From NCBI RefSeq assembly GCF_937924975.1, contig NZ_CALEYG010000011.1, positions 32,772 to 96,771 of the forward strand: a stretch of 64,000 nt of DNA, given 5' to 3'. The position numbers and the translations under genes are program-made. The DNA is from an uncultured Stomatobaculum sp. (GTDB taxonomy: Bacteria > Bacillota > Clostridia > Lachnospirales > Lachnospiraceae). Numbering within the stretch: the stretch's first letter is position 1; the number at the start of each line of letters is the position of its first letter. The notes under the pieces are model-generated. The model searched no databases. It had not been told where the DNA came from and saw only the letters and a program-made list of their open reading frames with translations. Below are positions 44,107-53,165 of this stretch, in pieces.

Positions 44107-44388
44107 GTTGCAAATGCGAAAAGACCCGAACCCATGGGGTTTCGAGCCCTCGCTTTCACAAATCACGGTGCAAACGACTCACAAAAATACCGCCTCAAAA
44201 GAAGATCTCCTTCCCGACAGTGCGGCAACAGAAAAGCTGCTTTACCCCACCACCAGCTTGTTGGTCTTTCGCAGATACTTTGCGGGAATCGGGCAATCTA
44301 GCCTCCATGTAATGTTCATCGGCTTGCTGCCCTCGTGCTTCACGTAGTTCGCGGTTCCAAGGTAGGTATAGGCCGCAGCCGTATTGCT
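44080..44388. repeat. direct repeat copy B: helicase 3' end, terminator and promoter
   Basis: This is the parental-looking copy, since here the helicase tail is continuous with its gene. Shared landmarks with copy A are GTCAAGTTGCAAATGCGAAA, the CCCGAAC...GTTCGAG hairpin, the AACAGAAAAGCTGCTT string and the CCCCACCACCAGCTTGTTG helicase terminus. Confidence 0.8.
44118..44150 (-). terminator. intrinsic terminator after the helicase gene
   Basis: GGGCTCGAAACCC pairs imperfectly with GGGTTCGGGTC around a short loop, followed by TTTTC on the minus strand, just before promoter B. Confidence 0.65.
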
Positions 44389-46374
44389 GATGCGATCCGA
44401 CTTGAATTCGCGGACAAAGAGCAGAATACGGCTGCCGCGCTCCTTGTGATGGATGTAACGCTGACCGGTCGAGGACTGCTCCCCCGTGGTGCTCTGACTC
44501 TGCCAGTGGAACAGTGTCTCATTGATCGAATAGTCGTTGTACATGGTGGTCGGCGAATAGTCCTTGTCGGACTTATTGAGGGTCACAAAGAAGACATCCA
44601 GCTTTTGCTCCGGAAGCCACTTGACACCCTCGCGGACAGTTGCGGGCTTTAAGAAGTCCATCGCTGCCAGAATCTGATCCCTGCTGTAGCTGCAATGTAA
44701 GTCAAGCGGGCAGTCAAAGCCGAGATCTACCTGCTCATCGATAAAATCAATGCGGTCATACTGGTAGCGAAGGAGTTCCTGCAATTCCTGAACCATAAGC
44801 GGACTTCCCGCAAGCGCTGTGAGCTTTTCTGCCAACGCTTCCCGGCTTTCCTCATCGAAGGCCTTGCCCCAAATGGTCATATAAAACATGCGAAACATCC
44901 GCCGTTCGAGCGCAGAGAATTCCTCGATTGGGAGTGTCGACAAGTTTTCGAGGAGTTTCAAGATGAACTGAATCCACCGTCTGGAATCCACGACCGCGAA
45001 CTTCGCCATCGCCTTGGTCAAAACTTCCTCCAAGGGCTCCGTGAATTCATCCAGCACACCTGCCCGCGCAGACAGGCGCGAGAAGGTAGCAAACTTATAA
45101 AGGCTTCGCGGATCCAAATGGTAGTACCGGAGGAAATTTGCAAGGTTTAGTGCCAAACCGCTGTCCTCTTCAAATGAGGCAATCCGCGTCACCAGTCCCG
45201 CTGTATTTCCATAAGACGCTCTTATATTCTCAAGGATATACTTCGCTGCCTGCCGCTCCAGTTGGATATAGCAGCCCTTCGGCGCTGATACAAAGCCATT
45301 TCTGATTTCCCGCGCCACACTCTGCCCGCTGTTCGAGAGCAGAGAGGCAAACTTATCCTCGAAATTATACTTTTTATTTGCCTGTCCGATGAAGTCGAGA
45401 ACCGTCAGGCACTCTTTTCCCTCTGCGAGTCGGAGACCTCGTCCCAGCTGCTGTAAAAAGATAGTCAACGACTCCGTTGGCCGTAGGAACATGACCGTGT
45501 TGATTTCGGGAATATCGACACCCTCGTTGTAGATATCAACGACAAATAAGAAGCGAAGCTTGCCGGAAACCAGTGCGCTTCCAGCGCTGCGGCGCTCTTC
45601 CTTCGGCGACTTTCCCGTCAATGCCAAGGAAGGAATGCCGTGTTCATTGAAGAAGCGACTCATAAATTCCGCGTGTTCCACCGTCACGCAGAAACCGATC
45701 CCCTTTACATCGTTAACATCTGTCACATAGTTCAGCATGGAGGACAGAATTAAGTTGGCGCGCTGCTTTGCCACATAACCGCTCATGCTGTAGATATTTG
45801 AGAGTGCGGTCTTATCATAGCCGCCCGCAGCCCACTTTAAATCGTCCAGGTCCACACTATCTGTCACGCCAAAGTACTGGAAGGGGCAGAGGAGCTTGCG
45901 GTCAATGGCCTCCGGAAGCCGTATCTCTGCGGCAATGCGATTGCTCAGATAGGCGAGAATATTTTTCCCGTCCATGCGCTCCGGAGTCGCCGTGAGTCCG
46001 AGCAAGATTTTCGGCTGGTAGTATGCGAGTAAACTCTGATAACTCTTCGCCGCTGCATGGTGAAACTCATCCACTACGATGTAATCGTAAAAGTCTTCCG
46101 AAGTCTTCTCTGTAAATGCCTGACTGCTGAAGGTCTGAATGGAGAGAAAGAGGTGGTCAATTCGATCGGGCTTATGATTTCCGACAAACAACTCACCGAA
46201 GTTCGCATCCTTCAATACCGCGCGGAAGGTATAAAGGCTCTGCTTTAAAATCTCCTCTCGATGTGCGACAAACAAAAGACGACAGGGTTGCCCGGGATTC
46301 TGCTTCCGAAAACGGCGGTAATCAAGAGCTGAAATAACGGTTTTACCCGTACCCGCTCGTGTCAACCCTGTGAT
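44242..46374 (-). pseudogene. N-terminally truncated DEAD/DEAH helicase with DUF3427 C-terminus
   Basis: About 707 codons of a superfamily 2 helicase remain. The frame begins inside Walker A (RAGTGKTVISALDY) with only a TTG as possible start and a stop codon just upstream. Motif II is VVDEFHHAAA, motif III LGLTATPERMDG, motif VI QQLGRGLRLAEGK. The C-terminal DUF3427 region shows DVFFVTLNKSDKDYSPTTMY and HHKERGSRILLFVREF. Full-length relatives are about 950-1050 aa with an N-terminal phospholipase-D-like nuclease, so roughly the first third is missing. The break coincides with the end of an AT-rich inserted gene. Such helicases are common in defence islands. Probably non-functional. Confidence 0.85.
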
Positions 46375-46405
46375 ACAATTTTTTCAAAAAGGTTTTCTCC
46401 ATTCC

Positions 46406-47914
46406 TCAAAATGCCATATTTATGGTTTGCTGTGCACTATTTTTCCCAGTCCGCCCATCACTTGGCGTCTTGGAATATGCAGTCTGATAGCGCCCATCTC
46501 CATAATATGTCACCTTATAATGTTTTCCCTCCTCGGTAATCTCAAAACCCAAATCCTTTAGTGCCTGTCTAGTTCTTGCTGACATACCATCATAATTTTT
46601 AAGAATCCGTTTGGCTTCCTCTGCTTTGGCGGCACTTAGTTTTTGGTAATTGTTGTTCTTTATAATGTCCCTCACAATATCTGCTCTTCTTGACTTTGGT
46701 TGGATTCCCTTAGCAGCTTCCGTAAGCGTTGCCAGCAGAAGATCCTTTACCTCACCTGGGTAAAATTCAAATTCATCTCCCATGAACAGAACAGGTATAT
46801 TATCTCTGGAATCAAGTTTTGCTTTGAGTCCCTGGTTTTCAAATTGAAGGACTTCATTCGCACGAGTTAATTCCCCTACTTGATCTTGTAGCTTTTGCAT
46901 ATCTGCATCAAAACCTTCTAAAATCACATTTGCTTCAGTGCGTGCATCCTCAAAGGCTTGTTTTCGGATTCGACGCTCTTCTTCATCCAGAGTGTCAAGA
47001 ATTTTTGCTGCTTCTTCCTCTGCTGCTTTTTGTGCAGCTTCTGCCGCAAGTCTTTCCCCTCTCTGGCTAATTAGCCTGTCCCTGAGCAAAGCATTATTTA
47101 CTCCCTGCCATGTAAATAGAGTGTCTACCATTTGTGCATTACTATATTGAATTACAGACCTGACAACTCTTTCCAGCAGAAAGCTATCATATCCGACGGA
47201 ACTTCTATAAAGATATCTTCGATGACTACTTCCGCGTGAAGGGAAATAAATGCCTATAGCACCATAGTATTCATTATTACCTCTACACTGCTCTTTAATG
47301 GTATGATTAAGCCAATTCCCTTCTTCAACCATCACATGAGCAACACCCTTTAGCCTGCTTGCAAGATAAGAAACATTGACCGGATCCTCATCATTATATG
47401 TTTTGGAAACATACACAACCGGAAGATTAAACTTGGTTTTTCTATTTATAACATCAATCAGCACTCCTACATTTTTCGCATTTATTATAGTTGCTGATCT
47501 TTGTACGGACAGTTGATGATCATCTTGCAGATAGCCTCGTTCAATCAAAAGAGTGATGAAATGCGGAGTTGAAAACTTTGGATCCGCATCCAAAGCCTCC
47601 GCAGTATAACTTCGATCAAGTCTTACTGACATCTTCATCGAATTGAAGTTCATGACATAATCAGTGTCCCAGATTGCCCCGTCATCTTCCTTCTTTTCAT
47701 AGCGTACAGCAATAATATTCTGGTTTCGATATTCTTCTATGTCAAGCCACAATCCATCTTCCCCATATCGAATATTACGCTCCCCGTTCCATTGGATTCC
47801 CGGAATAATATTATTGGTGTGAGGACTGCCTTGATTCCACTCGATAACCAAGCGGATAAAATCGTCTTTGGTCATTGTTGCTTTGATATTAAGAATCGTT
47901 GAGAATAACAGCAT
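46406..47914 (-). CDS. unrecognised coiled-coil protein with a HicA-like C-terminal domain
   Basis: This 502-aa protein starts at 47914 (AGAGGTG site) and is not assigned to a family. Residues 1-290 form a mixed globular region (VVYVSKTYNDEDPVNVSYLASRLKG..., GAIGIYFPSRG). Residues about 300-400 are a strongly charged coiled coil (RRIRKQAFEDARTEAN...). The last 65 residues (RQALKDLGFEITEEGKHYKVTYYGDGRY) look like the small HicA/dsRNA-binding-type fold seen at the end of some defence-associated proteins. The DNA is clearly richer in A+T than its neighbours. It sits between a truncated helicase and an IS3 element whose end is only about 20 bp from the start codon. A defence role is a guess from context. 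Confidence 0.6.
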   Translation of the reverse strand: MLLFSTILNIKATMTKDDFIRLVIEWNQGSPHTNNIIPGIQWNGERNIRYGEDGLWLDIEEYRNQNIIAVRYEKKEDDGAIWDTDYVMNFNSMKMSVRLDRSYTAEALDADPKFSTPHFITLLIERGYLQDDHQLSVQRSATIINAKNVGVLIDVINRKTKFNLPVVYVSKTYNDEDPVNVSYLASRLKGVAHVMVEEGNWLNHTIKEQCRGNNEYYGAIGIYFPSRGSSHRRYLYRSSVGYDSFLLERVVRSVIQYSNAQMVDTLFTWQGVNNALLRDRLISQRGERLAAEAAQKAAEEEAAKILDTLDEEERRIRKQAFEDARTEANVILEGFDADMQKLQDQVGELTRANEVLQFENQGLKAKLDSRDNIPVLFMGDEFEFYPGEVKDLLLATLTEAAKGIQPKSRRADIVRDIIKNNNYQKLSAAKAEEAKRILKNYDGMSARTRQALKDLGFEITEEGKHYKVTYYGDGRYQTAYSKTPSDGRTGKNSAQQTINMAF

Positions 47915-48001
47915 TTTTACAACACCTCTTTTTGTAGTGGTACAGTGAATTTGTAACACCTCTGCTTGATAGATTATAATGTCAGCAGAGGAGAAAAGCA
48001 C

Positions 48002-48283
48002 ATGACTCGAATATCAGATGAAACCAAACGAAAAGTTGTTCGTGCGCACATTCAGGATGGACGCACGATTGCCAGCCTTGTGGCTGAGTACGGCATATCC
48101 AGAGCCACTGCTTCCAACTGGATACGCTCGTATCGCGAAGAATGCCAAAACAATGATGATGAGAATTCTCAGTTGGAGATGATGAAAGAACTTCGTCGTC
48201 TCCTGCGTGAAAAAGCCGAATTGGAAAAGGAGAACAGCTTCTTAAAAAAAGCAGCGGCATTCTTCGCGAAGGAAATCGATTAG
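48002..48283 (+). CDS. IS3-family transposase OrfA (helix-turn-helix)
   Basis: This 93-aa DNA-binding subunit has the HTH segment GRTIASLVAEYGISRATASNWIRSY and a C-terminal leucine-zipper-like stretch (LRRLLREKAELEKENSFLKK). The A7G run at 48244-48251 would shift ribosomes by -1 into orfB to make the OrfAB transposase. Start at 48002 after GAGGAGAAAAGCAC. Confidence 0.9.
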   Translation: MTRISDETKRKVVRAHIQDGRTIASLVAEYGISRATASNWIRSYREECQNNDDENSQLEMMKELRRLLREKAELEKENSFLKKAAAFFAKEID

Positions 48284-49173
48284 TGGCATATCGTTTCCTT
48301 GATAAGTATAAGCAGGAGTTCGGCTTAAGATGGCTTTTGAAGAAGTTGCACTTTCATCCAAACGCCTATTACAACTACCTCAGAAATTCGAAAGCGAGGC
48401 ATCACGCGCAGAAACCTCATTGTTGTCAACGGATTCAAGCACTTTATCATGATTCTCATGGTGTCATGGGGCACCGTAAAATGAAGGCGTTTCTGTAAAG
48501 AGAAGGAATCTCATTGAGCAAAACAACAGTCCACAAGTACATGAATCGTGAATTACAACTACACTCCATTTGTCGCCGAAAGAGACCCGCATACCATCGG
48601 AGATTAGCTCATAAAATTTTCCCGAATCTATTAAAGCGGAATTTTTCTCCTGAGTGGCCGAATCGTGTGTGGTGTACCGACTTCACATATATGACACTGA
48701 CAAATGGAACTATGCGCTATAATTGTTCCATCATTGATTTATACGACAGAAGTGTTGTTGCCAGTGAAAACAGCCCTTTTATCACGAGTTCCCTGGCCGT
48801 GCGTACGCTTGAAAAAGCGTTGTCGAGTACAAAGGCAATCCCACAAAACCTGATTTTACACTCGGATCAAGAAAGTCAGTTTACTTCCGCAGAGTTTGTA
48901 CAACACTGCCGGAAGCGCGGGATTTCTCAAAGCATGAGCCGTACGGGATGTCCGTATGACAATGCGCCGATGGAACGCTATTACAATACCTTAAAGACCG
49001 AGTTGATTTATCAGCATAATTTTGAAACTGCAGCAGAACTGGATTATGCCGTTTCAGAGTTTGCTTACGATTGGTACAATCAGGTACGCCCACACTCGTA
49101 TAACGGATATCTGACTCCGTTTGAAAAGAGATCGGAGTGTAACATTAAGCAGTGGTGTTACAAAAAAGGTTGA
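48283..49173 (+). pseudogene. IS3-family transposase OrfB with an in-frame stop codon
   Basis: The rve integrase core carries the DDE triad: WCTDFTYM, LHSDQESQF and NAPMERYYNTLKTE. An in-frame TAA at 48496-48498 interrupts it after GHRKMKAFL, just before REGISLSKTTVHKYM, so the frame is read in two pieces (48283-48498 and 48514-49173). The element is probably immobile unless the stop is suppressed or the product is supplied in trans. The GxS motif has Glu where Gly is usual (DQES). Confidence 0.88.
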
Positions 49174-49181
49174 CCACTACA

Positions 49182-49429
49182 GTCCCAATACATAACAAGT
49201 TTTAGTCTTATTATATCACTTGCTACGATTAATTCCATTCTCTTTGGTAATTTTCTATCCTATTTTCTATGTGCTACGTGATTTCACTTATGCGAAAAAC
49301 CTATCCGTGCATATGGGCAAAAGATTTCACTTCCTTCCGCTTCTACTTGCCTTCCTCTGATATCTGCCTCTGTGTAAAAACCTTTACCCGAAGATACATG
49401 AAATATCTCAGTCGTAAATCGAATGATAA
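49182..49429. other. AT-rich non-coding stretch between IS3 and the GNAT gene
   Basis: I see no credible gene. A 77-codon plus-strand frame here has no ribosome binding site and no recognisable content. With the terminator at 49430-49462 it fills the gap after the IS element. Confidence 0.5.
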
Positions 49430-49462
49430 AACAGATTCGAAATCTGTCGATTCGAATCTGTT
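49424..49462 (-). terminator. intrinsic terminator of the thiamine/GNAT operon
   Basis: AACAGATTCGAA (49430-49441) pairs perfectly with TTCGAATCTGTT (49451-49462) around a 9-nt loop. On the minus strand it is followed by TTATC, giving TTTTATC with the last stem bases. Confidence 0.7.
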
Positions 49463-49478
49463 GCATTGTGATACCGCT

Positions 49479-49928
49479 TTATTCTCCCACCTTCTTGAAT
49501 AACCGCGCGCTCCAGAACTGCATCCCCAGTTCATCCAAGTAAAAATGTAAAATCGCCTTGCTGTTCTTACTCGCAGTACTGAGCACAATAAATTCCGCTT
49601 CCTTCTTTATTTTCTCTTCCGCGAAGCGAAACAGCGCTTCGCCGATTCCCTGCGAGCGCTTTTCCGGAACAACGTACAATTCTTCTACTTCGAAATACTG
49701 TGTTCCCTCCGGCATGATGGATTTCATGTTCTTCGCACTCTCTACCTTGCCGAGCAGATACGCTTCGATGCCGTCCTCATCTTCCGCGAGGAAAATCCGT
49801 TTTCCCGCGATGTCCGCTTCCGTATTCGGATAATAGCCGTAGCAGTTCTGTTCCGCCGCCCACAGCGCGGAGAGCTGTAGCAGTTTTTCAAGAATCTCCG
49901 GGGATTGCTCTGCCTCATATTGTTTCAT
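49479..49928 (-). CDS. GNAT-family N-acetyltransferase
   Basis: This 149-aa protein starts at 49928 (AAAGAGG site 6 nt upstream); an in-frame Met six codons earlier lacks a site. The acetyl-CoA motif is VVPEKRSQGIGEALFRFAEE, preceded by FEVEELYV, and the C-terminus (FYLDELGMQFWSARLF) fits the family. It follows thiD by 21 nt and is likely the last gene of the thiamine operon. The substrate is unknown. Confidence 0.88.
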   Translation of the reverse strand: MKQYEAEQSPEILEKLLQLSALWAAEQNCYGYYPNTEADIAGKRIFLAEDEDGIEAYLLGKVESAKNMKSIMPEGTQYFEVEELYVVPEKRSQGIGEALFRFAEEKIKKEAEFIVLSTASKNSKAILHFYLDELGMQFWSARLFKKVGE

Positions 49929-49949
49929 AATTGGCCTCTTTGACAACGG

Positions 49950-50744
49950 TCACGCGTTGGTCAGGCTATAAAAATGCGCGAGCGGCCCCGAGCCTTTGCC
50001 GAGGTCAAGCCCTGCCTTCAGTGCGCCGGTGAGATAGGCCTTGGCACGCTCCACGGACTCTGCCAGTGAAAAGCCCTTCGCTAAATTTGCGGCAATCGCA
50101 CTCGACAGGGTGCAGCCGGTGCCGTGGGTATTCTCGGTCCGGATGCGTTCTCCGCGAAACCACTGTACATTTCCCTGTTGGTAGAGAAGGTCGTTTGCCT
50201 CATTGACTTGGTGTCCGCCTTTTAATAGCACGGCACAGTCATACCGATTTCCGATGCTCTCTGCGGCCCGCAGCATATCTTCCTCGGTATGAATGGTCAA
50301 ACCGGAAAGCAGCTCTGCCTCGGGAATGTTGGGGGTCACCAGCAAGGCGAGCGGAAACAGCTCTTCCGTCAACGCCTGCACGGCGTCTGTTTTCAATAAC
50401 GGCGCGCCGGAGGTCGCAACCATCACGGGGTCCAGAACCACATTGACTGCCCCGTACTGTCGCAATTTTTTCGCAATCACATGAATCAATTCGCCGGAGG
50501 CCACCATGCCGATTTTGACCGCATCGGGCGTGATGTCCTCAAAGATTGCATCCAGTTGCTGGCCCAGAAACGCTGTACTCACCTCCTGAATCGCGCGGAC
50601 ACCGGTTGTATTCTGTGCCGTCAGCGCCGTGATTGCACTCATCGCATAGACGCCCTGCATGGTCATGGTCTTAAGATCTGCCTGAATTCCCGCGCCGCCG
50701 CTGCAATCGCTCCCGGCGATGCTGAGTGCTGTGTGTTCCTTCAT
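49950..50744 (-). CDS. thiD: hydroxymethylpyrimidine/phosphomethylpyrimidine kinase
   Basis: This 264-aa kinase phosphorylates HMP and HMP-P for thiamine synthesis. SIAGSDCSGGAGIQADLKTM at residues 8-27 is the family hallmark. DPVMVATSGAPLL and the anion-hole motif NTHGTGCTLSSAIAANLA confirm it. The start at 50744 has a GGAGG site; the longer open frame is the shadow of thiE. Confidence 0.95.
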   Translation of the reverse strand: MKEHTALSIAGSDCSGGAGIQADLKTMTMQGVYAMSAITALTAQNTTGVRAIQEVSTAFLGQQLDAIFEDITPDAVKIGMVASGELIHVIAKKLRQYGAVNVVLDPVMVATSGAPLLKTDAVQALTEELFPLALLVTPNIPEAELLSGLTIHTEEDMLRAAESIGNRYDCAVLLKGGHQVNEANDLLYQQGNVQWFRGERIRTENTHGTGCTLSSAIAANLAKGFSLAESVERAKAYLTGALKAGLDLGKGSGPLAHFYSLTNA

Positions 50745-50781
50745 GTCATATCCTCCTTCCGCTCGTTTCTTATCCATCCAT

Positions 50782-51429
50782 TCACTTTTCACTCTCTGCC
50801 ATCTTCTGCGACAAGGCATAGAGCAGGCGGCACTCTGCCGCGATATCTGCCGCGGAGAAAATCGCACTGACCAGGGCAACGCCGTCGACACCGGTGCCTG
50901 CGAGTTCAAGCAGATTCGACTTGTTGATCCCGCCGATTGCGACCACCGGAATCGAAACTGCGTCACAGATTGCGCGGAGTGTCTCTTTTGTCACCAAACT
51001 TGCATCCGTCTTGGTGGATGTCGCAAACATGGCGCCGACGCCGAGATAGTCCGCGCCTCCCTCTGCCGCTGTGCGTGCTTCTTCGACGGTATGCACCGAG
51101 ACGCCTATCATCATCTCTTGTCCGACCAGGCGGCGCACAGCGGCGACATCCATATCGTCCTGTCCCACATGTACGCCGTCGGCGTGGCAGCGAAGGGCAA
51201 GTGCGACATTGTCATTGATGAAAAAAGGCACTCGATACCGCTTGCAGAGCGAAAAGATTTCCTCGGCTTCCTGAAGAAACCGCTCCTCATCCAGCTCCTT
51301 TTCGCGGAGTTGGACGCAGGTTACCCCGCCCTGAAGCGCTGCCGCCACCTGTTCCGCGAGGCTCTGTTTTCCGACCCAGGCTCTGTCCGTCACGGCGTAG
51401 AGCCGCATCATCTCCTCAGTACACTTCAT
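50782..51429 (-). CDS. thiE: thiamine-phosphate synthase
   Basis: This 215-aa TIM-barrel enzyme joins HMP-PP and thiazole-phosphate into thiamine phosphate. LYAVTDRAWVG, GVTCVQLREKELDE, FFINDNVALALRCHADGVHVGQDDMD and GADYLGVGAMFATSTK are classic ThiE blocks. It overlaps the thiM end by 14 nt. Confidence 0.95.
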   Translation of the reverse strand: MKCTEEMMRLYAVTDRAWVGKQSLAEQVAAALQGGVTCVQLREKELDEERFLQEAEEIFSLCKRYRVPFFINDNVALALRCHADGVHVGQDDMDVAAVRRLVGQEMMIGVSVHTVEEARTAAEGGADYLGVGAMFATSTKTDASLVTKETLRAICDAVSIPVVAIGGINKSNLLELAGTGVDGVALVSAIFSAADIAAECRLLYALSQKMAESEK

Positions 51430-52237
51430 AGCGCGCGCCTTTCTCCAATGTCTCCGGTGTCATGTTGTAAATCGCATCAATAATGCCGTTCCGGTAAGTT
51501 GCATTGCCGTCGGTCTCGCGGCGTCTGTCATAGGCAAGCTCTCCGGCGTAGCCCATCGCAGCGACAGCCGCTGCCGCAGCTTCAAGCGCTTGCTCTCTGT
51601 TGACCGCGACAAAAGCCGCCGTCATCGCAGAGAGCTGGCATCCCGTTCCCGTGATCGAAGCCATCATCGGATGCCCGTTTCGGATGCAGTACGCCCGGCT
51701 GCTATCCGCCACAATATCAATCGCACCGGTAATGGCAATGACAGCGCCGGTTTTCGCCGCAAATGCCTTCGCGAAGGCGACCATCTCCGGCAGATTTTCG
51801 TCTGTCACTCTGTCGGCGACATCCGCATCCACGCCCTTTGTGGTGCCGCTGCCGAACGCTAGGGTTTTCATCTCGGAGATGTTGCCGCGAATCACCGTGA
51901 ATTTTACTTCTTTCAGCAGCTGCTCTGCCGTCTCCGTTCGCAGCTTCGAGGCACCGGCACCGACCGGATCCAGCACAACCGGATGTCCCAGCGCATTTGC
52001 CCGCTTTCCCGCGAGCAGCATGGATGCTATGGTGCGCCGGTTCAAGGTGCCGATGTTGATGTTCAGACCCGCACAGAGCGCGGTGATTTCCTCGACCTCT
52101 TCTTCATCATCCGCCATAATCGGAGAAGCGCCGCAAGCAAGCAGCATATTGGCGCAGTCATTGACTGTCACATAATTCGTGATGTTATGCACGAGCGGGC
52201 AAGCATTTCTCACATTGGCAAACATAGTCTGAAACAT
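51416..52237 (-). CDS. thiM: hydroxyethylthiazole kinase
   Basis: This 273-aa kinase salvages the thiazole moiety. CPLVHNITNYVTVNDCANMLLACGASPIMA is the family N-terminus. DPVGAGASKLRTE and the catalytic ITGTGCQLSAMTAAFVA motif are present. Part of a salvage set with ThiE and ThiD; no de novo ThiC or ThiG genes are in the window. Start with an AGGAGGAAAAAAT site. Confidence 0.95.
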   Translation of the reverse strand: MFQTMFANVRNACPLVHNITNYVTVNDCANMLLACGASPIMADDEEEVEEITALCAGLNINIGTLNRRTIASMLLAGKRANALGHPVVLDPVGAGASKLRTETAEQLLKEVKFTVIRGNISEMKTLAFGSGTTKGVDADVADRVTDENLPEMVAFAKAFAAKTGAVIAITGAIDIVADSSRAYCIRNGHPMMASITGTGCQLSAMTAAFVAVNREQALEAAAAAVAAMGYAGELAYDRRRETDGNATYRNGIIDAIYNMTPETLEKGARYEVY

Positions 52238-52249
52238 ATTTTTTCCTCC

Positions 52250-52744
52250 TCATCCATGAATCGCTTTCTGCATATGTCGCAGGAGTCCGGCTTTTTGCAG
52301 ACTGTAAATCAGTATAGCGGCCAGAATCGCACCGCCAGCCGTAGAAATCAGAAACGAAATCACAAATACATAAAAGGCAAGCCCCGCAGCGCTCTTTCCC
52401 ATCCAAACAATGGCAACCGGATAGGCGCAAAGACCGCCGAGCACCGCCGTGCCAAACACTTCTCCGAGCAGCGTTCTCGGGATACTCCCGGTCTTTGCAT
52501 ACACGATCCCGCAAAGCAGGGCGCCAAACATGCCGCCGGGAAATGCCAGGAGACTGCCGATTCCGAGCACATTGCAGATCAGAGCAGCCGCAAATGCCAC
52601 AGCGAGACCATATCCGGGCCCCAGCAACACCGCGCAGAGAATATTCTCCGCATGCTACACCGGTGCGCATTTGCTCCCGAAAGCCGGAAACGAAAACAGA
52701 CTTCCCAGTACCGCAACCGCACAGAACAGACCGGCCAAGGCCAC
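52250..52744 (-). pseudogene. thiW: thiW, thiazole ECF transporter S component, disrupted by nonsense codons
   Basis: The conserved ThiW sequence can be read from a GTG at 52744: ALAGLFCAVAVLGSLFSFPAFGSKCAPV, then TAG (52655-52657), then HAENILCAVLLGPGYGLAVAFA onward to 52250. The stop replaces the Gln of the conserved APVQH motif (CAG to TAG is a single change). A TAA also sits directly before the GTG where the family usually has Lys, and no ribosome binding site precedes it. The remaining frame encodes five to six TM helices. Thiazole uptake through this route is probably lost, although the riboswitch and the downstream kinases are intact. Confidence 0.85.
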
Positions 52745-52760
52745 TTACCGAAATTTGAAC

Positions 52761-52797
52761 AAAAAACAGGAGGAAGCCACCGGCGGCATCCTCCTGT
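52761..52797 (-). terminator. riboswitch-controlled terminator
   Basis: On the minus strand ACAGGAGGA pairs with TCCTCCTGT around a GC-rich loop, followed by TTTTTT. It lies directly downstream of the TPP aptamer and is the expected expression platform. Confidence 0.85.
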
Positions 52798-52814
52798 CAA
52801 AGTCACAGCGCGAA

Positions 52815-52900
52815 AGAGTTCCTACGGTGGCATTACCCACATCAGGTAAAAGGGTCGAAGGTCATCCTTCCTCTCAGCCTGTCACACAAGCTCCCCTCCT
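52815..52900 (-). promoter_or_regulatory. TPP riboswitch (THI element) of the thiamine operon
   Basis: On the minus strand the conserved aptamer elements are in order: GGGGAGC, GGCTGAGAGG, GACCCTTTTACCTGAT, GGGTAATGCCACCGTAGGAA. Thiamine pyrophosphate binding would favour the terminator at 52761-52797 and switch off thiW-thiM-thiE-thiD. A promoter-like TTGTAT ... TATACT is seen just upstream (about 52915-52945). Confidence 0.95.
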
Positions 52901-52949
52901 ATTTCATTTTGTCTCAGTATACAACAAACCGTTGTACGGATACAAGTCA

Positions 52950-53165
52950 TTCCGCACGCACCGGGATAACTTTCCGAAAGAGTAGCTGTCCGCCAATCCA
53001 TGCAGTAATCGATAACCGCACTCTGTTCGGCTGATGGCACAGCTCCATTATTTTAAAACCGCCATAACACATATAACAATTGGGGTGCAAACGACACCTT
53101 CTGTCATCTAATCCAAGATACGAACGATGTTACATGTCTTACCTGTCGAGGGCATAGTATGACCG
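52950..53165. other. intergenic region upstream of the TPP promoter
   Basis: This stretch follows the stop codon of the second TPR/cell-wall protein gene. I find no gene, no convincing terminator and no repeat. It is richer in A+T than the flanking genes. Confidence 0.4.

Larger units (their letters stand above)
47933..49181 (+). mobile_element. IS3-family insertion sequence, inactivated
   Basis: Terminal inverted repeats are TGTAGTGG-tacagtgaatt-TGTAACACC on the left and the matching TGTAGTGG...TTGTAACACC read inward from 49181. Length (about 1.25 kb), the orfA/orfB layout and the A7G slippage site (48244-48251) fit IS3. No target-site duplication is evident at the ends. The orfB frame has an internal stop. 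A second, truncated copy is at 61900-62072. Confidence 0.88.

Noticed and set aside
49269..49502. 77-codon plus-strand frame after the IS3 element
   Set aside because: Overlaps the terminator and the 3' end of a confirmed GNAT gene and lacks a ribosome binding site.
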